Assembly: GCF_000385215.1 (NCBI RefSeq)
Contig: NZ_ARQK01000033.1
Coordinates: 1 to 45,741 of the forward strand
Origin: Thioalkalivibrio thiocyanoxidans ARh2
GTDB lineage: Bacteria > Pseudomonadota > Gammaproteobacteria > Ectothiorhodospirales > Ectothiorhodospiraceae
Length of the DNA: 45,741 nucleotides
Reading direction: 5' to 3'
Shown here in pieces: positions 22,589-31,928 of the stretch. Under the pieces are notes generated by a model. The model was given only the letters and a program-made list of their open reading frames with translations. It was not told where the DNA came from and searched no databases. The position numbers and the translations under genes were made by a program. Within the stretch, counting starts at the first letter, position 1. Every line of letters begins with the position of its first letter.

Positions 22589-23931
22589 GCCGCTCGCTCC
22601 CGCACAGCCCGCGCGAAGTCGTCACCACGCGCCTGGTAGTTGTCGTACATGTCGAGGCTCGCGCAGCCCGGCGAGAGCAGTACGGTGTCGCCGGGCTGCG
22701 CCCAGGCGGCCGCCTGTTCCACGGCCGCGGTCATGTCGTCCACCCGCTGCACAGGCACCACCGAGGCCAGGGCCCGGGCAATCAGCGGGGCATCCTCGCC
22801 GAGCAGCACCACGCCCCGGACCTTGCCGGGCACGTAGTCCGCCAGCGGCGAGAAATCCTGCCCCTTGCCCTGCCCGCCGGCGATGAGTACCAGCGGCCCC
22901 GGGGTACCCCGCAGCGCGGCCAGGGTCGCACCCACGTTCGTGCCCTTGGAGTCGTTGATGTAGTCGACCTCGGCCACCCGCGCGATCCACTGCGAGCGGT
23001 GTGGCAGCCCCGCAAAATCGGCCAGCGCCGCCAATGCCTCCGCCCGCGCCTGCGGCGATTCCAGCCACGGCCAGGCCAGGGCCAGGGCGGCCAGGGCATT
23101 GGCCCAGTTGTGTTGCCCGCGGATGCGCAGACGTGCCGTGGACAGCAAGCGCTCGTTGCCACGCACCAGATCCGGCTCGTCCTCGCCGGTGGTGACGCCA
23201 AAATCGGTCGCTGCGAGCGGGGCATCCAGTCCAAACGAGACCACTCGCAACCCTGCCGGCAGGGGCAGTTCGCGCAACCAACGGTCATCACGGTTGAGCA
23301 CGCCGCGTTCGGCGCGATCGAGGATGCGGGCCTTGGCCTGGATGTACGCCCCGAGGTCCGGATAGCGATCCAGATGGTCCGGAGAGATATTCAGGATTGC
23401 GGCCCCGGCCGGTGCCAGGCAATCGCTGCGCTCGAGCTGAAAGCTCGACAGCTCCAGGACATAGACCTCCACCGCCGCATCCAGCAGGTCCAGCGCGGGG
23501 GTACCGAAATTGCCCCCCATGGCGACCTTCTGGCCGGCCGCGCTCAGGATCTCGCCGACCAGGGCCGTGACCGTGCTCTTCCCGTTGGACCCCGTAATCG
23601 CGACGACCGGGGCGTCGACAGCCTCGGCGAACAGGTCGATGTCCCCGGTGATGGTCGCACCCGCCTTGCGCGCCCGAGCGACGGCCGGGTATTCCAGCGC
23701 GACTCCCGGGGAGACGATCAGTCGCGCATAGCGCGAGGTATCAAGCTCGTCCAGCGGGCCGGCCCAGGCCTTGGCCAGCCAGGCGGCATCGGGGCCGGCC
23801 GCCAGTGCCGGTGCGTCGCGACGCGTGTCGGTGATCGCGAAGTTCTCGCCACGCGCACGCAGGAATCGGGCGACGGACTGCCCCGTCGCTCCGGTTCCCA
23901 CGATCAGATTGTGCGGCTGTGGCTTCGACAT
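22585..23931 (-). CDS. murD: UDP-N-acetylmuramoyl-L-alanine--D-glutamate ligase
   Basis: Cytoplasmic Mur ligase (448 aa) adding D-Glu. The P-loop is ITGSNGKSTVTAL, and downstream motifs include LNISPDHLDR and NDSKGTN, typical of MurD. It starts 4 bp after the mraY stop and its own stop overlaps ftsW. Confidence 0.97.
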   Translation of the reverse strand: MSKPQPHNLIVGTGATGQSVARFLRARGENFAITDTRRDAPALAAGPDAAWLAKAWAGPLDELDTSRYARLIVSPGVALEYPAVARARKAGATITGDIDLFAEAVDAPVVAITGSNGKSTVTALVGEILSAAGQKVAMGGNFGTPALDLLDAAVEVYVLELSSFQLERSDCLAPAGAAILNISPDHLDRYPDLGAYIQAKARILDRAERGVLNRDDRWLRELPLPAGLRVVSFGLDAPLAATDFGVTTGEDEPDLVRGNERLLSTARLRIRGQHNWANALAALALAWPWLESPQARAEALAALADFAGLPHRSQWIARVAEVDYINDSKGTNVGATLAALRGTPGPLVLIAGGQGKGQDFSPLADYVPGKVRGVVLLGEDAPLIARALASVVPVQRVDDMTAAVEQAAAWAQPGDTVLLSPGCASLDMYDNYQARGDDFARAVRERAA

Positions 23932-23935
23932 GGCG

Positions 23936-25018
23936 TCAGCGGATCTTCAGGGTCGCAAGACCGATCAGGACGAACACCACGGTCAGGATCCAGAAGCGCA
24001 CGATCACGCGCGGCTCCGGCCAGCCCTTGAGTTCGAAGTGGTGGTGCAGCGGCGCCATGCGGAAGATGCGCCGCCCGGTGAGCTTGAACGAGGCGACCTG
24101 CAGCATCACCGACAGCGTCTCCAGCACGAAGATGCCGCCCATGATCAGGAGCACGATCTCCTGACGGGTCAGGATCGCCATCATGCCCAGGGCTGCCCCC
24201 AGGGCCAGGGCCCCGACATCACCCATGAAGACCTGGGCGGGATAGGCGTTGAACCACAAAAAGCCGAGCCCGGCCCCGACCAGTGCGGCGGCGAAGATCC
24301 CGACCTCGCCCACCCCCGGCACTGCGGGGATCTGCAGGTAATCCGCGAATACTGCGTGGCCGGCCGCATAGGCGAAGACCCCGAGGGCCCCGGCCACCAG
24401 CACCGCCGGCATGATCGCCAGGCCATCGAGGCCGTCGGTCAGGTTGACCGCGTTGGAGGAGCCGACCACGACCAGCCAGACCAGCGGGATAAACAACCAG
24501 CCGAGGTGGTACTCGAAGTCCTTGAAGAAGGGGAGATAGAAGCTCGTTTCGACCGGGCTTTGCGCGGTCGCCATGATCACCCCGGCGGCGACCAGCGCGA
24601 ACAAGGTCTGCCACAGGATCTTTGCCCTGGCCGTCAGCCCCTTGCTGTTGCCGTAGCGCAGCTTCAGGTAGTCGTCCCAGCCTCCGACCGCACCAAAGGC
24701 CAGCGTGGTCAGCAGCACGATCCAGACAAAGCGATTGGTCAGATCGCTCCAAAGCAGGGTCGCTACGGCGACCGCCACCAGGATCAGCGCCCCGCCCATC
24801 GTCGGCGTGCCGGCCTTGCTCAGGTGCGACTCCGGGCCGTCGTCCCGGACCTGCTGGCCGACATTGCCGACCGTCAGCCGGCGGATCATCGCCGGACCAA
24901 TCAGCAGCGCGATCGCCAGCGCGGTCACCACGCCCAGGATCGCGCGCAGGGTCAGGTACTGGAAGACCGTGAAGCCGCTATGGAACTGCGCGAGATATTC
25001 AGTCAGCGCGAACAGCAT
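23936..25018 (-). CDS. mraY: Phospho-MurNAc-pentapeptide transferase MraY
   Basis: A 360-aa integral membrane enzyme that attaches phospho-MurNAc-pentapeptide to undecaprenyl phosphate (lipid I). Key motifs seen: KAGTPTMGG, the Asp-rich [35 protein letters not shown] and the [14 protein letters not shown] loop. About ten hydrophobic helices are present. The start lies 20 bp inside the end of murF. Confidence 0.97.
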   Translation of the reverse strand: MLFALTEYLAQFHSGFTVFQYLTLRAILGVVTALAIALLIGPAMIRRLTVGNVGQQVRDDGPESHLSKAGTPTMGGALILVAVAVATLLWSDLTNRFVWIVLLTTLAFGAVGGWDDYLKLRYGNSKGLTARAKILWQTLFALVAAGVIMATAQSPVETSFYLPFFKDFEYHLGWLFIPLVWLVVVGSSNAVNLTDGLDGLAIMPAVLVAGALGVFAYAAGHAVFADYLQIPAVPGVGEVGIFAAALVGAGLGFLWFNAYPAQVFMGDVGALALGAALGMMAILTRQEIVLLIMGGIFVLETLSVMLQVASFKLTGRRIFRMAPLHHHFELKGWPEPRVIVRFWILTVVFVLIGLATLKIR

Positions 25019-26372
25019 TCGCAGCCCCCCGTGCCGACGGGGCCAGCTCCAGGCCCTCTATGATCCGCTCCATGCGTTGGCTGCGCGAGCCCTTGACCAG
25101 AACCGTAGTGTCGTCCTGCAGCAGTTCCTCCAGCCGCGCTTGCAGCGCATCATGATCGGCAAACCACTCGCCGCCCTCGCCAAAGGCCTCGGCACTGTCG
25201 CGGGCGGCCTCGCCCAGCGCCAGGCAGTAGTCGAGGCCCATTGCGCGGGCCAGGCTCCCGGTCTCCCGGTGCAGCGCCGGGGTCTCCGTACCCAGTTCGC
25301 CCATTGCGCCCAGGACGAGGATCCTCCGGCCGGGCATGGCTGCCAGCACCTCGAGCCCCGCGCGCAGAGAATCCGGGTTGGCGTTGTAGGTGTCGTCCCA
25401 CAGGCGGGCGCCACTGACGTGCCAGAGTTCCTGCAGACGCCCCTGCACCGGGGTCCAGCGCGCCAGACCGTTGGCGATCGCATCGATCGGCACCCCCACC
25501 GCATTCGCCGCTGCGGCCGCGGCAACCGCATTGGCGGCGACATGGCGCCCCGGACTGGACAAGCGCAGGTCACGTCCGCCCCCCAGGATGGTCAGCCGCA
25601 AACGGTCGGGAGCCTGCCACATGCCCTCGACCTCTCCACCACCCTCCAGGGAAAAGCGCTGGCAGTGATGGTGTTCGTTCAACGACAGCCAGTAATCGGC
25701 GAATGGATCATCCAGGTTGATCACCGCGGTACCGCCCTGGGACGGCAGGCCGGAGAAGATTTCGGCCTTCGCGTGAGCCACGCCCTCGAGGCTGCCGAAG
25801 CCCTCCAGGTGGGCCCGCCCCGCGTTGGTGATCAGCGCGACCATCGGCTCGGTCCAGCGCGCCATACGGGCAATCTCGCCGGCATGGTTGGCGCCCATCT
25901 CGATCACCGCGTAATCGATGTCCTCGGGCATGGCCAGCAGGGTCAGCGGCACGCCGATCTCGTTGTTCAGGTTGCCCTGGGTGGCATGCACCGAGCCCAC
26001 CCCCTCGAGGATGCAGCGCAGCATCTCCTTGGTCGTGGTCTTGCCATTGGAGCCGGTCAGCGCAATCACGCGCGCCCGGCTGCGGCGGCGCCAGTGCTGG
26101 GCCAGTCGACCCAGGGCCTCGCCGGCATCGGCCACCACCACCTGCGGATGCGGAACCTCCAGCATGCGTTCCACCAGCAGCACGGTCGCCGGCAGATCCG
26201 CGGCGACATGCTCGTGGGCATCAAAACGCGGGCCGCGCAGGGCCACGAACAGCCCTCCGTCGAGCGGTTGCCGGGTGTCAGTGAAGACCCCCTCGAAGAC
26301 CTGCTCCCCGTCGCCATTTTCCAGTCGGCCGCGCACGGCGTCCGCCAGTTCCTGTCCGGTCATCCGGATCAT
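24999..26372 (-). CDS. murF: UDP-MurNAc-tripeptide--D-Ala-D-Ala ligase
   Basis: Adds the dipeptide made by Ddl, completing the pentapeptide. The 457-residue Mur ligase has the P-loop [28 protein letters not shown], and the C-terminal [11 protein letters not shown] motif. It starts by ATGA overlap with murE and overlaps mraY by 20 bp. Confidence 0.97.
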   Translation of the reverse strand: MIRMTGQELADAVRGRLENGDGEQVFEGVFTDTRQPLDGGLFVALRGPRFDAHEHVAADLPATVLLVERMLEVPHPQVVVADAGEALGRLAQHWRRRSRARVIALTGSNGKTTTKEMLRCILEGVGSVHATQGNLNNEIGVPLTLLAMPEDIDYAVIEMGANHAGEIARMARWTEPMVALITNAGRAHLEGFGSLEGVAHAKAEIFSGLPSQGGTAVINLDDPFADYWLSLNEHHHCQRFSLEGGGEVEGMWQAPDRLRLTILGGGRDLRLSSPGRHVAANAVAAAAAANAVGVPIDAIANGLARWTPVQGRLQELWHVSGARLWDDTYNANPDSLRAGLEVLAAMPGRRILVLGAMGELGTETPALHRETGSLARAMGLDYCLALGEAARDSAEAFGEGGEWFADHDALQARLEELLQDDTTVLVKGSRSQRMERIIEGLELAPSARGAANAVRAD

Positions 26373-27886
26373 TGGATATCCCCCCCACTGTCTCCCGCGT
26401 TCGTGCGAGCGCCGAGCTGGCGTGCCAGCTCGCGATCGCTGAACGGATAAAACCGCGTACCCACCTGCTGGGTGGTCTCGTGCCCCTTGCCCGCCAGCAG
26501 GATCACGTCGCCCGCGCCCGCCTCGGCCACGGCCGCGCGTACTGCCGCCTCGCGATCGCCCACCTCGCGGCAGGCCTCGGGCCGGTCACAGCCGGCCAGC
26601 ACGGCGGTCCGGATCGCGGCCGGGTCTTCCGAACGCGGGTTGTCGTCCGTCACGATCACCTGATCGGCGCGCGCACTGGCGACCCGACCCATGGCCGGAC
26701 GCTTGGTGATATCGCGATCGCCGCCGCAGCCAAAGACCACGATCAGACGACCGGCCGTGTGCGGGCGCAGCGCGTCGAGTGCCGCGGCCAGGGCCTGTGC
26801 GGTGTGGGCATAGTCCACAACCAATAACGCCCCGCCGGGCAGTTCGAAGCGCTCCATGCGCCCCGGGACACCGCGCAGACGCGACACCGCATCCACACCG
26901 GCGGGCCAGGAATGACCCAGCGCACGCAGAGCGGCGAGCGTCGCCAGCAGGTTGCCGACCTGAAACAGCCCGAACAGGGCCGTCTGTACGGGCCAGGCAC
27001 CACCCTCCGCCTCCAGCGTGAAACGGATCCCGTCGGCGCGGGCCTCGACCTCGCGCGCAACCAGATCGGCCGCTGCCCCCACCGCGCTGTACGTCAGGGT
27101 GCGCCCGGCCGTGGTTTCGCGGATCAGGCGCTGCCCGAGGGCGTCGTCGGCGTTGAGTACGGCGGTCTCCAGCCCCGGCCAGGCAAACAGCCGTGCCTTG
27201 GCATCGGCATAGGCCTGCTCGCTGCCGTGAAAATCCAGATGATCCGATCCGAGGCGGGTCAGCACGGCGACGCGCACCGGGAGCCCGGCCATGCGCCCCT
27301 GTTCGAGCCCGTGCGACGAGGCCTCGATCGAGAGCGCCTGGCAGCCGTCGGCGGCCAGCCGGGCCAGGTGCCGGTGCAGGTCGATCACGCCCGGGGTCGT
27401 GTGGCCACAGTCCTCCAGCGCCCCGAAGCGGCCCACGCCCAGCGTGCCGACCACCCCCGTGGGGACACCGAGCTGCTCCAGGGCGCTGGCCAGCAGCTGG
27501 CTGACCGAGGTCTTGCCATCGGTACCGGTTACCGCGACCACGGGGTACTCGGCCGGCCAGGCACCCCACAGGGCATCGCAGATCGCCGGCAGCGCGGCGC
27601 GCAGACCGGGGAGATGCAGCACCGGGATATCCAGGGCCGGGGCCGCCTCGGCCTCGTCCCACAGGATGGCCACCGCGCCCTGCTCGGCTGCCGCCCGCGC
27701 ATGGGCAAGGCCGTGGCCCTGCGTCCCGCGCAGAGCGACAAAGACTGCCCCCGGGGTCACGCGGCGGCTGTCCTGGACGAGATCGGTCACACACTGTCCG
27801 GCGACCTCGCCCGCCAGCGGCGGCGCACCAGCGGGCCACAGGCTGCCGAGCGTCGGGACGGTCTGGACCGTATTCGCCGCCATCAT
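26369..27886 (-). CDS. murE: UDP-MurNAc-L-alanyl-D-glutamate--2,6-diaminopimelate ligase
   Basis: Adds the third stem-peptide residue. The P-loop reads VTGTDGKTSVS (many relatives have TNGKT). The substrate motif DDNPRSEDP contains DNPR, the signature for meso-diaminopimelate rather than lysine, so the wall is Gram-negative type. There are 505 aa. The start ATG overlaps the ftsI stop. Confidence 0.97.
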   Translation of the reverse strand: MMAANTVQTVPTLGSLWPAGAPPLAGEVAGQCVTDLVQDSRRVTPGAVFVALRGTQGHGLAHARAAAEQGAVAILWDEAEAAPALDIPVLHLPGLRAALPAICDALWGAWPAEYPVVAVTGTDGKTSVSQLLASALEQLGVPTGVVGTLGVGRFGALEDCGHTTPGVIDLHRHLARLAADGCQALSIEASSHGLEQGRMAGLPVRVAVLTRLGSDHLDFHGSEQAYADAKARLFAWPGLETAVLNADDALGQRLIRETTAGRTLTYSAVGAAADLVAREVEARADGIRFTLEAEGGAWPVQTALFGLFQVGNLLATLAALRALGHSWPAGVDAVSRLRGVPGRMERFELPGGALLVVDYAHTAQALAAALDALRPHTAGRLIVVFGCGGDRDITKRPAMGRVASARADQVIVTDDNPRSEDPAAIRTAVLAGCDRPEACREVGDREAAVRAAVAEAGAGDVILLAGKGHETTQQVGTRFYPFSDRELARQLGARTNAGDSGGDIQ

Positions 27887-29598
27887 GTCGAGCCCTCGCG
27901 CTCGGCAGCGAACTGCATCGGGAGATCCGGCATCGCGTCCGGGCGCACGTTGAACATCCGCAACGCCGAGCCGATCACGTTCCGAAATACCGGCGCCGCC
28001 ACCGCGCCACCGAAGTAGGTGCCGGCATTGGGCTCGTCGATCACCACGGCCATCACGAAACGCGGATCCGATGCCGGCGCCAGCCCTACGAAGCTGGAGA
28101 TATAGCGATCTTCCGTGTAGCCACCGGGGCCGCTCTTGCGGCTGGTTCCGGTCTTGCCCGCGATGCGGTAGCCGTCGATCGCGGCCTGGCGGGCGGTGCC
28201 CTCGGAGCCGATGGTGTGCTCCATCATCGCGAGCACGCGCTGGGCGGTCTCCGGGGTCATCACGGCGGCCGGCTCGCGCAGGTCATCGGCAGTCTGCACC
28301 AACTGCACCGGGATGCGCTGGCCGTCGTTGGCGAATGCGGTATAGGCCGCGGCCATCTGCAGGGGCGTGATCGACAGGCCGTAGCCATAGCCCATCGTGG
28401 CCTGCTCGACCTCGCGCCAGGTCGGGAAGTCGCGCAGGCGGCCGCTCACCTCGCCCGGGAAGTGCGTCCCGGTCGACTGGCCGAACCCGGCCTGATGAAG
28501 CACCTGCCAGAACCGGTCCGGCGGCAGGTCCAGTGCCAGCTTGGTCGCCCCGACATTGCTGGAACGCGCGATCAGGGTCGTCAGGTCGATCACGCCATAG
28601 TCACGAAAGTCGCGCACGGTCAGCCGCCCGACACGCATGGTCCCGGGACGGGTGTCCAGGGTCACGTTGGGGTCGATGATGCCCGCATCCAGCGCCGCGG
28701 CCACGGTGAAGGGTTTGACCACCGACCCCGGCTCCATGCTGTCCGTCAGCGACCGGTTGCGCGCGAGTTCCGAGCGGATCGAGCCGCGATTGTTCGGATT
28801 GAAGCTCGGCTGATTGACCATCGCCAGGACATCGCCCGTACGGGCATCCAGCAGCACGGCAGAGCCGCCCTGAGCATCATGCTCGGCCACCGCGGCCTTC
28901 AGCTCGCGGTAGGCCAGGTACTGCAGGCGCTGGTCGATGGTCAGGCGCAACGTGCGACCGTCGCGGGCGGGCCGGATGCTGGCCACATCGCGGATCGTGC
29001 GTCCGTGGCGATCGCGCAGGACACGCTTGGCACCCGGCGCGCCCGACAGCCAGTCGTTGAACGCAAGCTCCACGCCCTCCTGCCCGCGATCGTCAATATC
29101 GGTGTAGCCGAGGACGTGCGAGGTCGTCTCGCCATGCGGGTAGTAGCGCCGGAACTCGCGCGTCAGGCCAAGCCCCTGGATGCGCAGGGCGGTCACCTGC
29201 TCCGCCTGGGCCGGCAGCATATGCCGACGCAGGTACATGAACTCCCGGCCGGCACGCGTCTCGATGCGCTCGGCCAGCCAGTCGGCATCGACCTGCAGCG
29301 CCTCGGCCAGCTCCGGCCAGCGGTCGCGCTGCTCCAGCAGGTCCTTGGGATTGGCCCAGGCGGTCTGTACCGGGGCGGAGATCGCCAGGGGTTCGCCATT
29401 GCGATCGGTCACCATGCCGCGATGGGCCGACTCGGTCAGCGTGCGCACCTGGCGCTGCTCGCCCTGCTGCGTCAGGAAGTCGCGGCTGAGCACCTGCAGA
29501 TCGATGGCGCGCAGCACCAGGGCCACGAGCACCAGCGCGGACACGACCAGCAGTACCTTCAGGCGGCCATGGCTGACTTGGCGCTTCAGGGCTCCCAT
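27883..29598 (-). CDS. ftsI: Septal transpeptidase FtsI (PBP3)
   Basis: Class B penicillin-binding protein of 571 aa that cross-links septal peptidoglycan. A transmembrane helix lies at about 13-36. The catalytic SVVK (Ser292, Lys295), SSN and KTGT motifs are all present in the transpeptidase domain. I chose the ATG at 29598, which overlaps ftsL by 13 bp; the long open frame upstream is ftsL and rsmH sequence in another phase. It pairs with FtsW encoded downstream. Confidence 0.97.
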   Translation of the reverse strand: MGALKRQVSHGRLKVLLVVSALVLVALVLRAIDLQVLSRDFLTQQGEQRQVRTLTESAHRGMVTDRNGEPLAISAPVQTAWANPKDLLEQRDRWPELAEALQVDADWLAERIETRAGREFMYLRRHMLPAQAEQVTALRIQGLGLTREFRRYYPHGETTSHVLGYTDIDDRGQEGVELAFNDWLSGAPGAKRVLRDRHGRTIRDVASIRPARDGRTLRLTIDQRLQYLAYRELKAAVAEHDAQGGSAVLLDARTGDVLAMVNQPSFNPNNRGSIRSELARNRSLTDSMEPGSVVKPFTVAAALDAGIIDPNVTLDTRPGTMRVGRLTVRDFRDYGVIDLTTLIARSSNVGATKLALDLPPDRFWQVLHQAGFGQSTGTHFPGEVSGRLRDFPTWREVEQATMGYGYGLSITPLQMAAAYTAFANDGQRIPVQLVQTADDLREPAAVMTPETAQRVLAMMEHTIGSEGTARQAAIDGYRIAGKTGTSRKSGPGGYTEDRYISSFVGLAPASDPRFVMAVVIDEPNAGTYFGGAVAAPVFRNVIGSALRMFNVRPDAMPDLPMQFAAEREGST

Positions 29599-29870
29599 GT
29601 ACGCCCCCCGATCACCACGATGCGATCCGGCTCGGGCTTGATCATGCCCAGTTCCTCGAGCGCCTGCTGCTCGATACGCCCCTGTGTCGCCCAGGTCGAC
29701 TGCTCGATCTGCAGCTGCGTCCACTCCAGGTTCAGGGTGTCGCGCTCCGAAAGCTCCGACTGGTGCGCAATAAAGGCCTGGCGTGCCTCGTGTTTGGCCG
29801 CCACCACGCCGACGGCGGAGGCGAAGACCCCGGTCGCCAGGATGATCAGGATGAAGCCGCGAAAGACCAT
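29586..29870 (-). CDS. ftsL: Cell division protein FtsL
   Basis: A small bitopic protein (94 aa) with a transmembrane helix at about 5-27 and a periplasmic coiled coil containing the NLEWTQLQIEQSTWA heptad region typical of FtsL. It forms the FtsQBL complex that activates FtsWI. The ATG shares one base with the rsmH stop (TGATG). Confidence 0.93.
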   Translation of the reverse strand: MVFRGFILIILATGVFASAVGVVAAKHEARQAFIAHQSELSERDTLNLEWTQLQIEQSTWATQGRIEQQALEELGMIKPEPDRIVVIGGRTWEP

Positions 29871-30799
29871 CAGGTGCGCTCCCCCACGCGCAGCACCGCC
29901 GAGCGCGCACGCGGGTTGCGGCGCTGCTCTTCGGCATCGGCACGCACCGGCTTGCCGATCGCGCGCCACGGGCGCTCGGGCGTTTCGGGCATGACCGGCA
30001 AACCGCGCGGCAGGCGCGCGTCCGGGCGCGGGCCACGCAACGCCTGCTTGACCATCCGGTCCTCCAGCGAATGAAAGCTGATCACCACCATGCGCGCGCC
30101 CGGGTGCAGCACCTCCGGGATCGTCTCGAGCCACTGCTCCAGCTCCTCGAGCTCCCGATTCACATGGATACGCAGGGCCTGAAAGGTGCGCGTGGCCGGA
30201 TGTTTGCCCGGCTCGCGGCCGGGCACTGCGCGGCGCACGATCTCGGCCAGCTGGGCGGTCCGCGTAATCGGGGCCTCGGCGCGCGCGGCGATGATCGCAC
30301 GGGCGATACGACGCGAATGGCGCTCCTCGCCGTAGTGGTAGATCACATCCGCGATCTCGTCCTGCTCCGCGCGGGCCAGCCAGTCCGCCGCGCTCTCGCC
30401 CTGCGCGGGGTCCATGCGCATATCCAGCGGGCCGTCATGCTGGAAGCTGAAACCGCGCTCGGGGGTGTCCAGCTGCGGCGAGGAGACCCCCAGATCCAGG
30501 AACACGCCATCCGGCGCACGATCGGGGAAGCGCCGGCGCAGGGTATCGGCCATCGCCGAGAACGGGCCCGGCTCGAAGACAAAGCGTGGATCGTCCGCAA
30601 ACGAAGAGGCGGCCGCAGCCGCCTCGGGGTCCCGGTCCATCGCCAGCAGGCATCCGCCGGCACCGAGGCGATCGAGAATCGCACGGCTGTGTCCGCCGCG
30701 CCCGAAGGTCCCATCCACGTAGAACCCGTCAGCGCGCACGGCCAGCCCCTCCAGCACCGCGTCGCGCAGCACCGGGATATGAATGGCGGCTTCCGTCAT
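29870..30799 (-). CDS. rsmH: 16S rRNA (cytosine-1402-N4) methyltransferase RsmH
   Basis: SAM-dependent enzyme (MraW family, 309 aa) that N4-methylates C1402 of 16S rRNA; RsmI, encoded at 31929-32810, methylates the 2'-O of the same nucleotide. Motifs: DGTFGRGGHSRAIL for SAM binding, LDLGVSSPQLD, and HPATRTFQALRI. Start choice is between ATG 30799 and a GTG at 30805 that overlaps the mraZ stop; I prefer the ATG by alignment with E. coli. Confidence 0.96.
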   Translation of the reverse strand: MTEAAIHIPVLRDAVLEGLAVRADGFYVDGTFGRGGHSRAILDRLGAGGCLLAMDRDPEAAAAASSFADDPRFVFEPGPFSAMADTLRRRFPDRAPDGVFLDLGVSSPQLDTPERGFSFQHDGPLDMRMDPAQGESAADWLARAEQDEIADVIYHYGEERHSRRIARAIIAARAEAPITRTAQLAEIVRRAVPGREPGKHPATRTFQALRIHVNRELEELEQWLETIPEVLHPGARMVVISFHSLEDRMVKQALRGPRPDARLPRGLPVMPETPERPWRAIGKPVRADAEEQRRNPRARSAVLRVGERT

Positions 30800-30801
30800 G
30801 G

Positions 30802-31242
30802 TCACAACGCAATGGACTCGAGCGCGTCGTCATCCACATCACCCCCCAGCGCCTGCTCGCAACGGGCATCCCAGGAATCGGCATCCCAGATCTCGAACTT
30901 GTTGCCCTGCCCCAGCAGCACCGCGCGCTTGTCCAGACTGGCGTACTGGCGAAGCGGCGTCGGCAGCAGCAGACGGCCACTGCCGTCCAGCTCGCACTCG
31001 GTCGCATGACCGACCAGGAGGCGCTGCAGGTTGCGGACCTTCGGATTCATGTTGGGGCGGGACATCAGGCTTTGCTCGATGCGCTCCCACTCGGGGAACG
31101 GGTACAGGAGCAGGCAGCGGTCGGGGTCAACGGTGATCACCAGCTGGCCGCCACAGGATGCCGCCAGCGCATCGCGATAGCGCGCGGGCATGGCCAAGCG
31201 ACCCTTGGCATCCAGATTGAGCTGGCTTACGCCTCGAAACAT
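30802..31242 (-). CDS. mraZ: Transcriptional regulator MraZ
   Basis: DNA-binding regulator of the dcw cluster (146 aa), built from two AbrB-like SpoVT repeats. The first contains NLDAKGRLAMPARYRD and the second ELDGSGRLLLPTPLRQY. It is the first gene of the operon and its predicted binding site, three GTGGG repeats, lies 20 bp upstream, so autoregulation is likely as in E. coli. Confidence 0.97.
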   Translation of the reverse strand: MFRGVSQLNLDAKGRLAMPARYRDALAASCGGQLVITVDPDRCLLLYPFPEWERIEQSLMSRPNMNPKVRNLQRLLVGHATECELDGSGRLLLPTPLRQYASLDKRAVLLGQGNKFEIWDADSWDARCEQALGGDVDDDALESIAL

Positions 31243-31261
31243 GGCCGGTACCGGTTGCGGT

Positions 31262-31291
31262 GGTTACCCACCTTTTCCCACCTTTTCCCAC
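31262..31291 (-). promoter_or_regulatory. MraZ box (three GTGGG direct repeats)
   Basis: On the minus strand GTGGGAAAAG occurs twice, followed by GTGGGTAACC, with an exact 10-bp period. This matches the TGGGN repeats bound by MraZ in E. coli. The box begins right after the predicted transcription start near 31293. Confidence 0.9.
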
Positions 31292-31299
31292 TTTTCGAC

Positions 31300-31329
31300 A
31301 CTATAGGTACGGCTATCTCCAGGAGTCAA
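31300..31329 (-). promoter_or_regulatory. Main dcw-cluster promoter upstream of mraZ
   Basis: TTGACT (31324-31329) and TATAGT (31300-31305) are separated by 18 bp on the minus strand, a near-consensus sigma-70 promoter. The rest of the gap up to rnpB (31330-31537) is more AT-rich than its surroundings and shows no gene. Confidence 0.85.
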
Positions 31330-31525
31330 GAAAATTGACCCGAAAAAACCAAAAATAAGCGTTGAATCACAGAGACTTAGCGAAGCCCCACCCAGCCATG
31401 GCGCGGGCACAAAATAAGACCCCAAAAGCCGCGCCTTGAGGGCCACACTTAAGAAACTACTTCACTATTTTTCGACAGGAACCGCCGACACGGCGACACG
31501 CAGGCCCGCGGACGGGGTACGAAAG

Positions 31526-31542
31526 GTGGGAAAAAGTGGGAG
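31526..31542 (+). repeat. Second MraZ-box-like repeat at the rnpB 3' end
   Basis: The plus strand has GTGGG at 31526 and again at 31536, the same 10-bp period and A-rich spacer as the true MraZ box but with two copies and in inverse orientation. It overlaps the P1 strand of rnpB and the T run after it, so the match may be coincidental. Confidence 0.35.
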
Positions 31543-31882
31543 CCGGCCGTAAGCCGGGTTCTGTCGTGGACAGTCATTCATCTGGGACGTCCGTCACCGG
31601 ACGCCTCGAGCAGCCTACCCGGGTGCGATGCGGGCCACACCATGCACCCCTATTTGGCCTTGCTCCGGACGGGGTTTACCCTGCCACGGACTGTTACCAG
31701 CCGTGCGGTGCGCTCTTACCGCACCATTTCACCCTTACCTGTGCCCGAAGGCCATCGGCGGTGTATTTTCTGCGGCACTTTCCGTCGGCTCGCGCCGCCC
31801 AGGCGTTACCTGGCGTCCTGCCCTGTGGAGCCCGGACTTTCCTCCGCATCCAGTGGATGCAGCGACTGCCAGGCCAGCTCCC
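31538..31882 (-). ncRNA. rnpB: RNase P RNA (type A)
   Basis: Catalytic RNA that matures tRNA 5' ends. Conserved pieces on the minus strand include CTGGCAGTCGC near the 5' end, GAGGAAAGTCCGGGCTCC (P4/J3-4 region), the CAGGTAACGCCTGG hairpin and the 3' AGAACCCGGCTTA region. The P1 helix can be seen directly: GGGAGCTGGCC (31882-31872) pairs with GGCCGGCTCCC (31548-31538). Length about 345 nt. A run of five Ts follows the 3' strand of P1 and may end transcription. Confidence 0.96.
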
Positions 31883-31888
31883 GCGCTC

Positions 31889-31917
31889 CTTTTACGCCCG
31901 CACCCGCAACAAAGCAA
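31889..31917 (-). promoter_or_regulatory. rnpB promoter
   Basis: TTGCTT (31912-31917) and TAAAAG (31889-31894) are spaced 17 bp apart on the minus strand, between the rsmI stop and rnpB. The expected start, 7 nt after the -10 hexamer, is G31882, exactly the first base of the P1 helix. Confidence 0.7.
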
Positions 31918-31928
31918 GGAAAACCCCA

